This document shows positions 51,664-59,775 of a DNA stretch of 64,000 nucleotides, one piece after another. The translations under genes and the position numbers were made by a program. Below the pieces are notes generated by a model, which had not been told where the DNA came from, did not search any database, and was given only the letters and a program-made list of their open reading frames with translations. Position 1 is the stretch's first letter, and every line of letters begins with the position of its first letter. The DNA lies in assembly GCF_000758755.1 (NCBI RefSeq), contig NZ_JRMV01000196.1:62001-126000 (forward strand). The letters are read 5' to 3'. The DNA comes from Actinomyces sp. S6-Spd3. Lineage in GTDB: Bacteria; Actinomycetota; Actinomycetes; Actinomycetales; Actinomycetaceae.

Positions 51664-52124
51664 TCCTTAGCACTATCGACAGCCTGATCCCACAGTCCGG
51701 CCTCATTTTCCCAAAGCTGATAGGCCTCGTCTTCGTCATCACTGAGGGCAGAGATTCCGAACTCTTCAACGTGAAGCGCGACCTTGCCCTTTTCTTCGGA
51801 TAAAGAAACCTCAACAGTAGTCAGGGATTCCTCGGGGAACTCGTCACTAGCCAGTGGGTACCAGCGGAAGGTCACAACGTCCATGGGGTCTTCGTCAACC
51901 TTCTCGACGAGCCACGTCCCGGCTTCTGGATCGGTGATGTGGTACACGCCGTTATCGTCGCGTTCAACCTCATGGTCACCCAGAGGACCATCGTTAATCC
52001 ACCAGCCCGGTTCAGAAACCAGAGCCCACGCGTCTTCGATGGTGGTGTCAACGAGCACCTCAGCTTCAACGCTGTCCGTGTTCTGGCCTGGGGTTTCTGA
52101 TTCGTCATCGCCGAAGAAGTCCAT
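51645..52124 (-). CDS. SRPBCC (AHSA1/START-like) protein
   Basis: 159 residues, very acidic. N-terminal ~20 residues disordered; then VEAEVLVDTTIEDAWALVSEPGWWINDGPL, VVTFRWYPLA, TTVEVSLSEEKGKVALHVEEFG and a C-terminal helix LWDQAVDSAKDYLERR, the SRPBCC helix-grip layout. Ligand unknown. Convergent with and overlapping DUF2218. Confidence 0.75.
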   Translation of the reverse strand: MDFFGDDESETPGQNTDSVEAEVLVDTTIEDAWALVSEPGWWINDGPLGDHEVERDDNGVYHITDPEAGTWLVEKVDEDPMDVVTFRWYPLASDEFPEESLTTVEVSLSEEKGKVALHVEEFGISALSDDEDEAYQLWENEAGLWDQAVDSAKDYLERR

Positions 52125-52212
52125 ACCTCAACGTTAGCGAGCCGCGGCCCAACTGCCAAGATCTAGGAACATTTTGCGGAGGTATTGAGCCAGCTCCGCA
52201 GCCGGAAGCGTC

Positions 52213-53865
52213 TCAGGAGTCAGCGCCACACTGAACATCGGTGGTGGGAACGACGTTTCGCAGGAAGTAGCCTTCGACGGCTGTCGCCACGCATTTGCTG
52301 CCACTCTTTGAGTAAGCGGTGTGGTTCCATCCTTCCCACGTCACCAATACGCCCGAGGACAGTTCCTTAGCCAGGTTTTGTGACATGACGTAGGGCGTTG
52401 CAGGATCATGAGTCGTTCCAACGACCATGATCGGAGGCGCGCCTTCAGCACTGATCGGCTGGCGTTTCGCGTGCGAGGTGGGCCATCCCTCAAGACCGGC
52501 TGAAGTGAAACCTGCTTCTTCACCAAAGACCAGTAATTCGCTCTTCAGGGTTTCGTAGCCCTTTGTCCACTGATCCGCGTTCCCGACAGGCGAGTAGTCC
52601 AGCGAGTTGATCGCGACAATCGCATCCATCGAGTTCGAGGCGTATGAGCCGTCCTTGTTTCGTTCATTGAGGAGATCCGCCACGAAGAGCAACATGGAGC
52701 CGTCGTTTGAATTCAGAGCCGAGGTCATGGCCTGCGTCAAAATTGAGTAGGTCTCGGTCGAGTACAGCAGTCCGATAACGGCGCTCATCGCCAGATTGCG
52801 CGTCAGAGGACGATCCGCATCTGAGGTCTGAAGCGGCGAATTCTCCAAGCTATCGAAGAAGGCCTTCATCTTTCGCATTCCCGCGTCTGCATCGCCAGTG
52901 AGCGGGCAGTTGCGCCCGGCTTGGCAGTCCTCAACCCAGTGGCGGAGAGAGGCCTCGAAACCGCGCATCTGCATGGCCGCGAGGTCATCGCCTTGTACTG
53001 CAGGATCAACCGCACCATCAAGGACCATGTGTCCAACGTTTGTTGGGAAAAGTCCCGCGTAGGTTGCACCGAGGAATGTTCCATAGGAGTAACCCAGGTA
53101 ATTGAACTTGTCCTGTCCCAGCAGCGCGCGGACCATGTCAAAGTCCTTCGCCGCATTGACCGTGTCAACATGCTTATACAGGTTTCCACTTAGATCCTGG
53201 CATCCCTTGGCGAGGTCAGCAGAATCTTTCTTTGCCTGTTCAATAAGTTGAGCAGGAGTTGCATTCGGATCTTTATCGCTGCCTGTACCAGCTGCCTGCT
53301 TGTCGCGGTCTTCGTCGCTCAGGCAGCGAACAGGAGTAGATGCACCTACCCCTCGCGGGTCCAGAGCTGCGATGTCGAAAGCCCCGACAAGCCCATTCCC
53401 TAAGGAACTGTTGACTTGGGAGACAATCGAGGACACGGCTGCCCCACCGGGACCACCGAGATTAAAGAAAAGAGCTTTGCCTTCACTCTGATCGGCGCGG
53501 TGGATCGCCAAGGCAAGAGTGATTTGATTCCCGTCAAGGTTTTCCCAGTCCAGAGGCGCAGTCAGCGACGCGCACTGATACTTGTCAATGTCGCGCGGCG
53601 CAGCGACGCCGTTGCTGGTGATTTCCGAAACCTCACACTGTCGCCAATTGAGGGGCTGAGAGTAGAACTGATCCTTCGTCGGTTTCCCGGGAAGAGGATC
53701 AGCGCTGTGTGCAACCGTCACCTTGTTCTGATTGTTCGGGCTGACGGCGGCAGCCGCCTCTGCAAAGCTATCGATCGAGCCCTTGAAGTAGTACGCAACA
53801 CCGAAATTCGATGCGAGCGCAAGCACCACGAGGACGGCGACAATCAAGCGAGAGCGTGAGTTCAT
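52213..53865 (-). CDS. Secreted alpha/beta-hydrolase, TAP-like (tripeptidyl aminopeptidase family)
   Basis: 550 residues. One N-terminal membrane segment or signal anchor (LIVAVLVVLALASNFGVAYYF) without a lipobox, so membrane-attached or secreted. Substrate domain: LFFNLGGPGGAAVSSIVSQ, IAALDPRGVGAS, nucleophile elbow YLGYSYGTFLGATYAGLFP with Ser, VLDGAVDP, then a TAP-like C-terminal domain with the Asp/His region PPIMVVGTTHDPATPYVMSQ and WEGWNHTAYSKSGSKC. Related to Streptomyces Slp/Tap peptidases. Extracellular peptide use is inferred. Confidence 0.88.
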   Translation of the reverse strand: MNSRSRLIVAVLVVLALASNFGVAYYFKGSIDSFAEAAAAVSPNNQNKVTVAHSADPLPGKPTKDQFYSQPLNWRQCEVSEITSNGVAAPRDIDKYQCASLTAPLDWENLDGNQITLALAIHRADQSEGKALFFNLGGPGGAAVSSIVSQVNSSLGNGLVGAFDIAALDPRGVGASTPVRCLSDEDRDKQAAGTGSDKDPNATPAQLIEQAKKDSADLAKGCQDLSGNLYKHVDTVNAAKDFDMVRALLGQDKFNYLGYSYGTFLGATYAGLFPTNVGHMVLDGAVDPAVQGDDLAAMQMRGFEASLRHWVEDCQAGRNCPLTGDADAGMRKMKAFFDSLENSPLQTSDADRPLTRNLAMSAVIGLLYSTETYSILTQAMTSALNSNDGSMLLFVADLLNERNKDGSYASNSMDAIVAINSLDYSPVGNADQWTKGYETLKSELLVFGEEAGFTSAGLEGWPTSHAKRQPISAEGAPPIMVVGTTHDPATPYVMSQNLAKELSSGVLVTWEGWNHTAYSKSGSKCVATAVEGYFLRNVVPTTDVQCGADS

Positions 53866-53885
53866 GCCCCTACCCTATTAGATGT

Positions 53886-55079
53886 TTAGACCTGCGGTCG
53901 AAGCGAGAGTGTCATCGCTTCCAAAATCAGAGGGACTGACATGTTTGTTGTCAGCCGCTTTCGAGCTTCCTCAATCGCCTGGACGCGGGTCATGGTCTGC
54001 TGCGGCGTTGAGCGCGTAGCAAGTTCTTCGATGAGGTCCGTGCAGTCATCATTAATAGGTTCTTGATCGCTTCCCAGTTGACGCATGAGGACATCACGGT
54101 AAATCCCAAGAAGATCAACAAGCGCGCGATCAAGCGCGTCTTGAATAGCGCGCTTCGAGCGCCGTTTCTGTTCGTCCTCGAGCTCGCGAATGCGTGCGCG
54201 CTGGTGCGAGGCCGGGGTCTGGCCTTCCTCCATTCCAAGCTGGCGCATGAGTTCAGCTTTTTCGCGGGCATTACGTTCTTCGGATTGAGATTCTGCCTGA
54301 GCTTTCGCAATGGAATGCAGGTCTTCAGCGGCAAAAACAGCTTCGCCGACGGAACGCACCTGTGCCGGGGCAGTAATGATTGACCGGCGGCGTTGACGCA
54401 TCTTCGGGTCTTTGGCGAGAGCCCGAGCCAAGCCGATATGCGATTGGGCTGCGCGGGCAGCAGAAAGTGCATCCGCGGGTTCAACCCCGTCACGACGAAC
54501 GAGGAGATCTGCGACTGCGTGCGGATCTGGGATTCGCAACCCAAGGTGGCGGCATCGTGAACGAATCGTTGTGATCATGTCTTCCGCACTGGGCGCACAC
54601 AGCAACCACACGGTGCGTTCGGGAGGTTCCTCAACTGCCTTGAGAAGAACATTCGCGGTGCGTTCCATCATGCGGTCCGCATCTTCAATGACAATGACTC
54701 GCCAGCGTCCCTGCGAAGGAGCTGTCTGCGCGCGCACGACGATTTGTCGCACTTCATCGATGCGAATCTGGGTTGATTCCGTACTGAGGATTGTCACGTC
54801 CCCATTTGTCCGAGCCAGAGTTGTGACGCATCCCGGGCACTGACCACACCCTGGGACATCCCCCGTGCACTGTAAGGAGGCTGCAAAAGCCATGGCAGCA
54901 ACGGATCGACCTGAGCCGGGAGGTCCGGTGATGAGCCACGCGTGGGTCATGGAGCGTGCTGCATCATCAACGGGAATTCCTTGGGACGCGCGGTCGACGA
55001 TTGCGCGGGCGGCGTCAGCAGCCTGTCGCAATACCGCCAGGGCGTGTTCCTGGCCAACCACTTCGTCCCAGACACTCAC
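53886..55079 (-). CDS. holB: DNA polymerase III subunit delta'
   Basis: 397 residues of the clamp-loader delta' type: WDEVVGQEHALAVLRQA, a Walker A-like GPPGSGRSVAAMAFA, a zinc module CTGDVPGCGQCPGC, the sensor region VIVIEDADRMMERTANVLLKAVEEPPERTVWLLC, and SRCRHLGLRIPDP. The GTG at 55079 overlaps the tmk stop by 4 bp, the common tmk-holB order. A charged coiled stretch (about 270-320) precedes the C-terminal domain. Confidence 0.93.
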   Translation of the reverse strand: MSVWDEVVGQEHALAVLRQAADAARAIVDRASQGIPVDDAARSMTHAWLITGPPGSGRSVAAMAFAASLQCTGDVPGCGQCPGCVTTLARTNGDVTILSTESTQIRIDEVRQIVVRAQTAPSQGRWRVIVIEDADRMMERTANVLLKAVEEPPERTVWLLCAPSAEDMITTIRSRCRHLGLRIPDPHAVADLLVRRDGVEPADALSAARAAQSHIGLARALAKDPKMRQRRRSIITAPAQVRSVGEAVFAAEDLHSIAKAQAESQSEERNAREKAELMRQLGMEEGQTPASHQRARIRELEDEQKRRSKRAIQDALDRALVDLLGIYRDVLMRQLGSDQEPINDDCTDLIEELATRSTPQQTMTRVQAIEEARKRLTTNMSVPLILEAMTLSLRPQV

Positions 55080-55819
55080 AGGAGAATGCCGTCCTCTTCC
55101 AGAAGAGCCCAGAGCGTTGCCTGAGATTCAACGGGCTTGGCATTTTCTGTAGATTCCTCGGGCAGTCCCTGGAAGGCGGCATCAACGCGTTCTTCAAGGA
55201 CTCCGCGGATTTCGCTGAAGACCTGATCTTCAGTTCCCACACCGTCGATGACAACGATACGATCTGCTTCAGAGTCTGCAAGCGCTAAGTACTGGTGACG
55301 AACGCGCTCATGGAATTCCATGGATTCGCGTTCCATTCGGTCCGGTTCACCGCCGCGACGCCTTGCGGCAACTTCTGGCGGAACATCAATGAGTAGCGTG
55401 AGGTTCGGGAGCAGGCTCTCCGTTGCCCACATGGACAGGCTGCGAATTTCGTCAACGCCCAGGCTTCGCGCGGCACCCTGGTATGCCAAAGACGAGTCGA
55501 TGTAGCGATCAGCAAGCACAATTTCGCCGCGCTCCAAAGCCGGACGAATCAATGTCGCGACATGGTAGGCACGATCAGCGGCGTACAGCAGTGCCTCGGT
55601 GCGGGGATCAACGTCGTCTGGCCCGTTCTGAACCAATTGACGCAAGGTGGTGCCCAACTCAGTTCCACCGGGTTCCCGCGTGACAACCACCTGTTGTCCA
55701 CGTTCTTCAAACCACTGGCGAACCCGCTGAATTTGGGTACTTTTGCCGGTCCCATCTCCCCCTTCGAAGGTGATGAAGAGTCCGCGCCCCGCCTGTGCAC
55801 CACTACCCATTGATCTCAT
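55076..55819 (-). CDS. tmk: Thymidylate kinase
   Basis: 247 residues phosphorylating dTMP to dTDP. P-loop FITFEGGDGTGKSTQIQRV, REPGGTELG, the DRY-type DRYIDSSLAYQGAARSLG motif, LLIDVPPEVAARRRGGEPDRME. The start at 55819 (MRSMGSG) is chosen; an ATG 9 bp downstream is also possible and the longer frame to 56005 runs into topA. The C-terminal ~35 residues extend beyond the usual ~210. Confidence 0.94.
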   Translation of the reverse strand: MRSMGSGAQAGRGLFITFEGGDGTGKSTQIQRVRQWFEERGQQVVVTREPGGTELGTTLRQLVQNGPDDVDPRTEALLYAADRAYHVATLIRPALERGEIVLADRYIDSSLAYQGAARSLGVDEIRSLSMWATESLLPNLTLLIDVPPEVAARRRGGEPDRMERESMEFHERVRHQYLALADSEADRIVVIDGVGTEDQVFSEIRGVLEERVDAAFQGLPEESTENAKPVESQATLWALLEEDGILL

Positions 55820-55883
55820 GTCTCTATCTTGACAGTGCCCACCGGCATTTACGTCCATTTTGGACCGGTCGGCGAAAGAACAT

Positions 55884-58607
55884 TTACTTCTTTGTCGAAG
55901 TCTTCTTCGTCGTGCGTCGAGTTGTTGTCTTCTTCGCAGTGGTCTTACGGGTGCGCTTGGGAGCCGGTCCCTTCGCGCGCTTGTCTGCAAGCAGCTCATA
56001 CGCACGTTCAGCGGTCAGATCCTCGACGGTTTCGGCGCGAGGAACGGTCACATTAGTTTCACCATCGGTGATGTAGGGCCCGAAACGACCGTCCTTGACG
56101 GTGACCTTCTTGCCCGAAACCGGATCTTCGCCAAACTCACGCAGCGGAGGCTTTGCTGCCCCGCGGCCTCGTTGTTTGGGCTGAGAGTAGATCTCCAGCG
56201 CCTCGTCCAGGGTGATCGTCAGAAGCTGGTCCTCGCTGGGAAGGGTGCGCGAATCGCTTCCCTTCTTCAGGTACGGGCCGTAGCGACCGTTTTGCGCGGT
56301 AATGACCTCACCGTCAGAGGGATCAACACCGACCTCACGCGGAAGCGAGAGCAGCGCAAGCGCATCCTCCAACGTGATCGTCGCGAGATCCATCGACTTG
56401 AACAACGAGGCCGTGCGCGGTTTTGCCGCAGCCTTCTTTCGCGTCTTCTTCGCGGGCTTCCCGTCTTCAGAAGCTTCCGCTTCCTCGGTTTCTTCGGGCA
56501 GAATCTCCGTCACGTAGGGACCGTAGCGGCCGTTCTTTGCAACCAGCATGTGTCCGCTTGCGGGATCGATTCCCAACTCGCGTCCATCATCTGCAGCAAG
56601 CGCGAAGAGTTCCGTGATCTTCTCTTCGGTCAGTTCATCGGGTGCGACCTCGGGCGGCACATTTGCGCGCGTCCCATCGGCCTTTTCCATGTAGGGTCCG
56701 TAACGGCCCACTCGCAGAGTGACGCCATTTCCCATGTCAATAGAGTTCACCGCACGGGCATCGATATCGTCTCCCAGGGATTCAACCTGGAACTTCAGGC
56801 CGTCAGCGTCGCCCTTACCGTCTGCACCGAAGTAGAAGGTGCTCAAAAACTCGTGGCGATCTTCGCTTCCCGCAGCGATCTGGTCCAGATCGTTTTCCAT
56901 CGATGCCGTGAAGTCGTAGTCGACCAAGTTCGACAGGTTTTCTTCCATCAGTCGCGTGACCGAGAAGGCCAGCCAAGTCGGAACCAAATACTGGCCTCGG
57001 TGGGTGACGTAGCCGCGATCACCAATGGTTTGAATCGTTGCCGCATAGGTTGAGGGGCGACCAATTCCGAGCTCTTCCATGGTCTTCACCAGGGTTGCTT
57101 CGGTGTAGCGTCCCGGGGGCTGAGTCTGGTGTCCCTGCGCCTGCGCTTCTTCAAGCAGCGCAAGTTCCCCTTCGCCCACCTGAGGAAGGGTCTTCTCAGC
57201 ATCGGTTGTTTCCGCGTCGTAGCGTCCCTTGTCCTGACCTTCCTGGTAGGCCAACCTGAACCCGGGGGACGTGATCACCGTTCCCGAGGCGCTGGACAGC
57301 ACTGCGTGAGGCTGACCTTCGACCTCGACATCGGTCCGCACGCGGATGGTAGCGGTAAAGCCGAGTGCGTCTGCCATCTGCGAAGCGACGGTTCGCTTCC
57401 AGATCAAGTCATAAAGTGCAAGCTGCTGACGATTCAAAACCGAGGCGACTTGCGCGGGAGTGCGGAAGTGATCCCCAGCGGGGCGAATGGCCTCGTGAGC
57501 TTCTTGCGCACCCTTAGAGGTGGTGCCGTAGATGCGCGGCTTCTCAGCCACGGCCTCGGCCCCATAAAGTTCCTTAGCCTGCTGGCGGGCAGCCCTGATG
57601 GCCTGCGAAGACAGGGCCGTAGAGTCAGTACGCATGTAGGTGATGAAACCCGACTCGTACAGGGACTGAGCGGTCCGCATCGTCGAGGAAGCGTTCCAGT
57701 GGAGCTTGCGGGACGCTTCCTGCTGCAGCGTCGAAGTAGTGAAGGGAGCTGCTGGACGACGGCGGTAGGGCTTCTGCTGAACAGAATCGATCGCGGAATC
57801 ACGCGCGGCCTCGAGCGCTGCGGCGAAAAGCGGCGCGGAATGGGCATCCAGGTGGAAGGCCTCGTTCTTGGTGGCCTTTGCGGAAAGTTGACCGTTTTCA
57901 TCGAAGTCAGAACCGGTTGCGACGGGACGATCATCGATGTGCGAAACCTTTGCACCAAAAGACTGACCCGAAGCGGCAAACTGGGTATCGATCGACCAGT
58001 ACTCCGCACTCACATGCGACATGCGGTCGCGCTCGCGATCAACAACCAAGCGCGTTGCAACCGACTGAACGCGGCCCGCAGACAGGGAGGGACGAATCTT
58101 GCGCCAGAGCAGCGGCGAAACTTCGTAACCGTAAAGACGGTCAAGAATTCGGCGAGTTTCTTGGGCATCGACCAGATCGGTGTCGAGCTCGCGAGTATTT
58201 TCCAGAGCGCGCTGGATCGCTTCCTTCGTGATTTCATGGAAGACCATGCGGCGCACGGGAACCTTGGGCTTGAGGACTTGGAGAAGGTGCCAAGCGATAG
58301 CCTCACCTTCGCGGTCCTCATCAGTTGCCAGGAAGAGTTCGTCGGACTCTTTGAGGAGCTTCTTGAGCTCGGTGACCTTTTTCTTCTTGTCGGGATTGAC
58401 AACGTAATAAGGGGTGAAGCCGTCCTCGACGTCGACGGCGAAGCGCCCGTAGGGACCCTTCTTCATGTCGGCGGGCAGCTCCGAGGGCTGTGGCAGGTCG
58501 CGAATGTGACCGATCGAGGCGGTCACATGGTAGTCGGGTCCCAAGTATCCTTCGATCGTCGCCGCCTTGGCGGGAGACTCCACGATCACCAGCTTGGTCG
58601 CTGCCAT
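55884..58607 (-). CDS. topA: DNA topoisomerase I
   Basis: 907-residue type IA topoisomerase relaxing negative supercoils. Toprim start LVIVESPAKAATIEGYLGPDYHVTASIGHIRDL, metal residues in ATDEDREGEAIAWHL, active-site Tyr in SGFITYMRTDSTALS. The C-terminus has repeats of the GRYGPY type and a Lys/Arg/Thr-rich tail (TRKTTAKKTTTRRTTKK), the zinc-free actinobacterial form. Single gene, 64 bp upstream of tmk. Confidence 0.97.
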   Translation of the reverse strand: MAATKLVIVESPAKAATIEGYLGPDYHVTASIGHIRDLPQPSELPADMKKGPYGRFAVDVEDGFTPYYVVNPDKKKKVTELKKLLKESDELFLATDEDREGEAIAWHLLQVLKPKVPVRRMVFHEITKEAIQRALENTRELDTDLVDAQETRRILDRLYGYEVSPLLWRKIRPSLSAGRVQSVATRLVVDRERDRMSHVSAEYWSIDTQFAASGQSFGAKVSHIDDRPVATGSDFDENGQLSAKATKNEAFHLDAHSAPLFAAALEAARDSAIDSVQQKPYRRRPAAPFTTSTLQQEASRKLHWNASSTMRTAQSLYESGFITYMRTDSTALSSQAIRAARQQAKELYGAEAVAEKPRIYGTTSKGAQEAHEAIRPAGDHFRTPAQVASVLNRQQLALYDLIWKRTVASQMADALGFTATIRVRTDVEVEGQPHAVLSSASGTVITSPGFRLAYQEGQDKGRYDAETTDAEKTLPQVGEGELALLEEAQAQGHQTQPPGRYTEATLVKTMEELGIGRPSTYAATIQTIGDRGYVTHRGQYLVPTWLAFSVTRLMEENLSNLVDYDFTASMENDLDQIAAGSEDRHEFLSTFYFGADGKGDADGLKFQVESLGDDIDARAVNSIDMGNGVTLRVGRYGPYMEKADGTRANVPPEVAPDELTEEKITELFALAADDGRELGIDPASGHMLVAKNGRYGPYVTEILPEETEEAEASEDGKPAKKTRKKAAAKPRTASLFKSMDLATITLEDALALLSLPREVGVDPSDGEVITAQNGRYGPYLKKGSDSRTLPSEDQLLTITLDEALEIYSQPKQRGRGAAKPPLREFGEDPVSGKKVTVKDGRFGPYITDGETNVTVPRAETVEDLTAERAYELLADKRAKGPAPKRTRKTTAKKTTTRRTTKKTSTKK

Positions 58608-58894
58608 TGTTTGTCCCTTCCGTTGCTACCTCGTATTTGTAGCACCCTTTGCTGGTCCTCCGATGGCGAGCGCCGGCGGAGTACCACTGGGTAGGACCTT
58701 ACCGCGTTACGAGGCTTTCCGGGAACCGATGTGCTTTTCCGCGCGTCTTTTGTGGATAATTTTCGAGGCCGTGGCGACCCCCACGCGCGCACCCGCGCCT
58801 CCATGTCCATCGGCGGCAAGCCGGTCGTCCAGTAACGACACCGCCGCGCACAGGACGTAGAATGAGTCGTCAGTCCTGATACGCGAACCGCACA

Positions 58895-58990
58895 GTCCAG
58901 TAGGAAGTCTGGACGATGCCTCGCATCCGTCGCTGCGTCGAGCAGAATCCAGCGTCATCGGGTCCACCGTGGTGTACCTGGAGACGAGTA
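58895..58990 (+). promoter_or_regulatory. Structured leader of the yjdF-like gene (candidate riboswitch)
   Basis: Two adjacent perfect hairpins, GTCCAG/CTGGAC with an 8-nt loop (58895-58914) and GATGC/GCATC with a 3-nt loop (58915-58927). A further pairing CGCTG/CAGCG follows before the start. In Firmicutes yjdF genes are controlled by an azaaromatic-binding riboswitch. Whether this leader belongs to that class is not established. Confidence 0.35.
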
Positions 58991-59417
58991 ATGAAGACGG
59001 AATTCACACTATATTTCGATGGCCAGTTCTGGGTCGGTGTCATTGAGCGCCACGAGGCCGATCGTGTTCGCGCCGTTCGAATCGTGTTCGGTGCGCAACC
59101 CTCAGACGCGGAACTCTACGAGTTCCTTCTTGCTCACGCAAATGCGCTCTTATCCCGCCTCGACGAGGCCGCTTGGGCTTCCGATATCGGTCAATGCCAG
59201 GCGACGCATCACAACCCCAAACGGCGCACAGCGCCAAGCGTCCCATCTCGCTCGCCGCGCGCTTCCGTCCACTGCGTCGCAGGCAGCGATTCAAGCAGAA
59301 CGAGAACGCACGGCGCAAGAACAAGCTTCCGCAACCAGGAAGGAGAAACGAGAGAAAGCTGAAGAGAAACGCCAACTCGCCCGCCTGAAAGCGAAAGCTC
59401 GCCACCGCGGCCACTAA
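58991..59417 (+). pseudogene. yjdF: YjdF-family gene with an internal frameshift
   Basis: The first frame starts MKTEFTLYFDGQFWVGVIERHE and reads ADRVRAVRIVFGAQPSDAELYEFL, LLSRLDEAAWA, a clear YjdF (DUF2992) N-terminus. The family's C-terminal part (NGAQRQASHLARRAL, ERTAQEQASATRKEKREKAEEKRQ, LARLKAKARHRGH) lies in the +1 frame and ends at 59417. The switch is needed around 59165-59190. It could be a recent mutation, an assembly error or programmed frameshifting; no classic slippery heptamer with a strong stem was recognised. Confidence 0.75.
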
Positions 59418-59547
59418 GGACTGCACATTAACCTCTCGGCACGCACGTAAACCCCATGACCTGCGCGTGTGCGGCGCTGCATTCCTCGCCCCGGTGGCCA
59501 CTTTCGCGCCGCTGCTGTTCTGAGGATTTCTCAGTAGTCGCCGTTTC

Positions 59548-59587
59548 CTCCCCCGCAGGCCCCAACCAGGGCTCGCGGGGGAGAATT
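59548..59587 (+). terminator. Strong hairpin with T-run (yjdF terminator or ABC-F attenuator)
   Basis: Two coaxial stems: CTCCCCCGC/GCGGGGGAG and GCCC/GGGC with a CAACCA loop, followed by AATTTT. It sits 131 bp after the yjdF-like stop and 188 bp before the ABC-F start. Confidence 0.8.
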
Positions 59588-59594
59588 TTGTCCA

Positions 59595-59666
59595 GGCGTC
59601 CTCCCGCATGCTCATGTCGTCCGTCGGCAAGCCGTTAGTCTTGTCAGACAGCCCCGGGAGGACGCC
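59595..59666 (+). repeat. 12-bp inverted repeat with 48-nt spacer upstream of ABC-F
   Basis: GGCGTCCTCCCG (59595-59606) and its exact complement (59655-59666). It follows the T-run hairpin directly. Unrelated in sequence to the 81-bp elements. Confidence 0.6.
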
Positions 59667-59709
59667 CCCATTTCCGTGCAGAACTGCCGCGCCTGCGCGC
59701 CGTTGCCGG

Positions 59710-59775
59710 TATAATGTCCCCATGGACTCCTGACATAATGCCTCCCTGCCCCTCCTCCCCTAGGTGCATTATGTC
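59710..59775 (+). promoter_or_regulatory. ABC-F promoter -10 and start-codon-masking inverted repeat
   Basis: TATAAT at 59710-59715 with no clear -35. Then GACATAATGC (59732-59741) and its perfect complement GCATTATGTC (59766-59775), which contains the ATG at 59771. Pairing would bury the start codon. Confidence 0.5.

Noticed and set aside
59595-59666. A fourth copy of the 81-bp inverted-repeat family
   Set aside because: The spacer length is similar (48 nt) but the arms are unrelated and only 12 bp.
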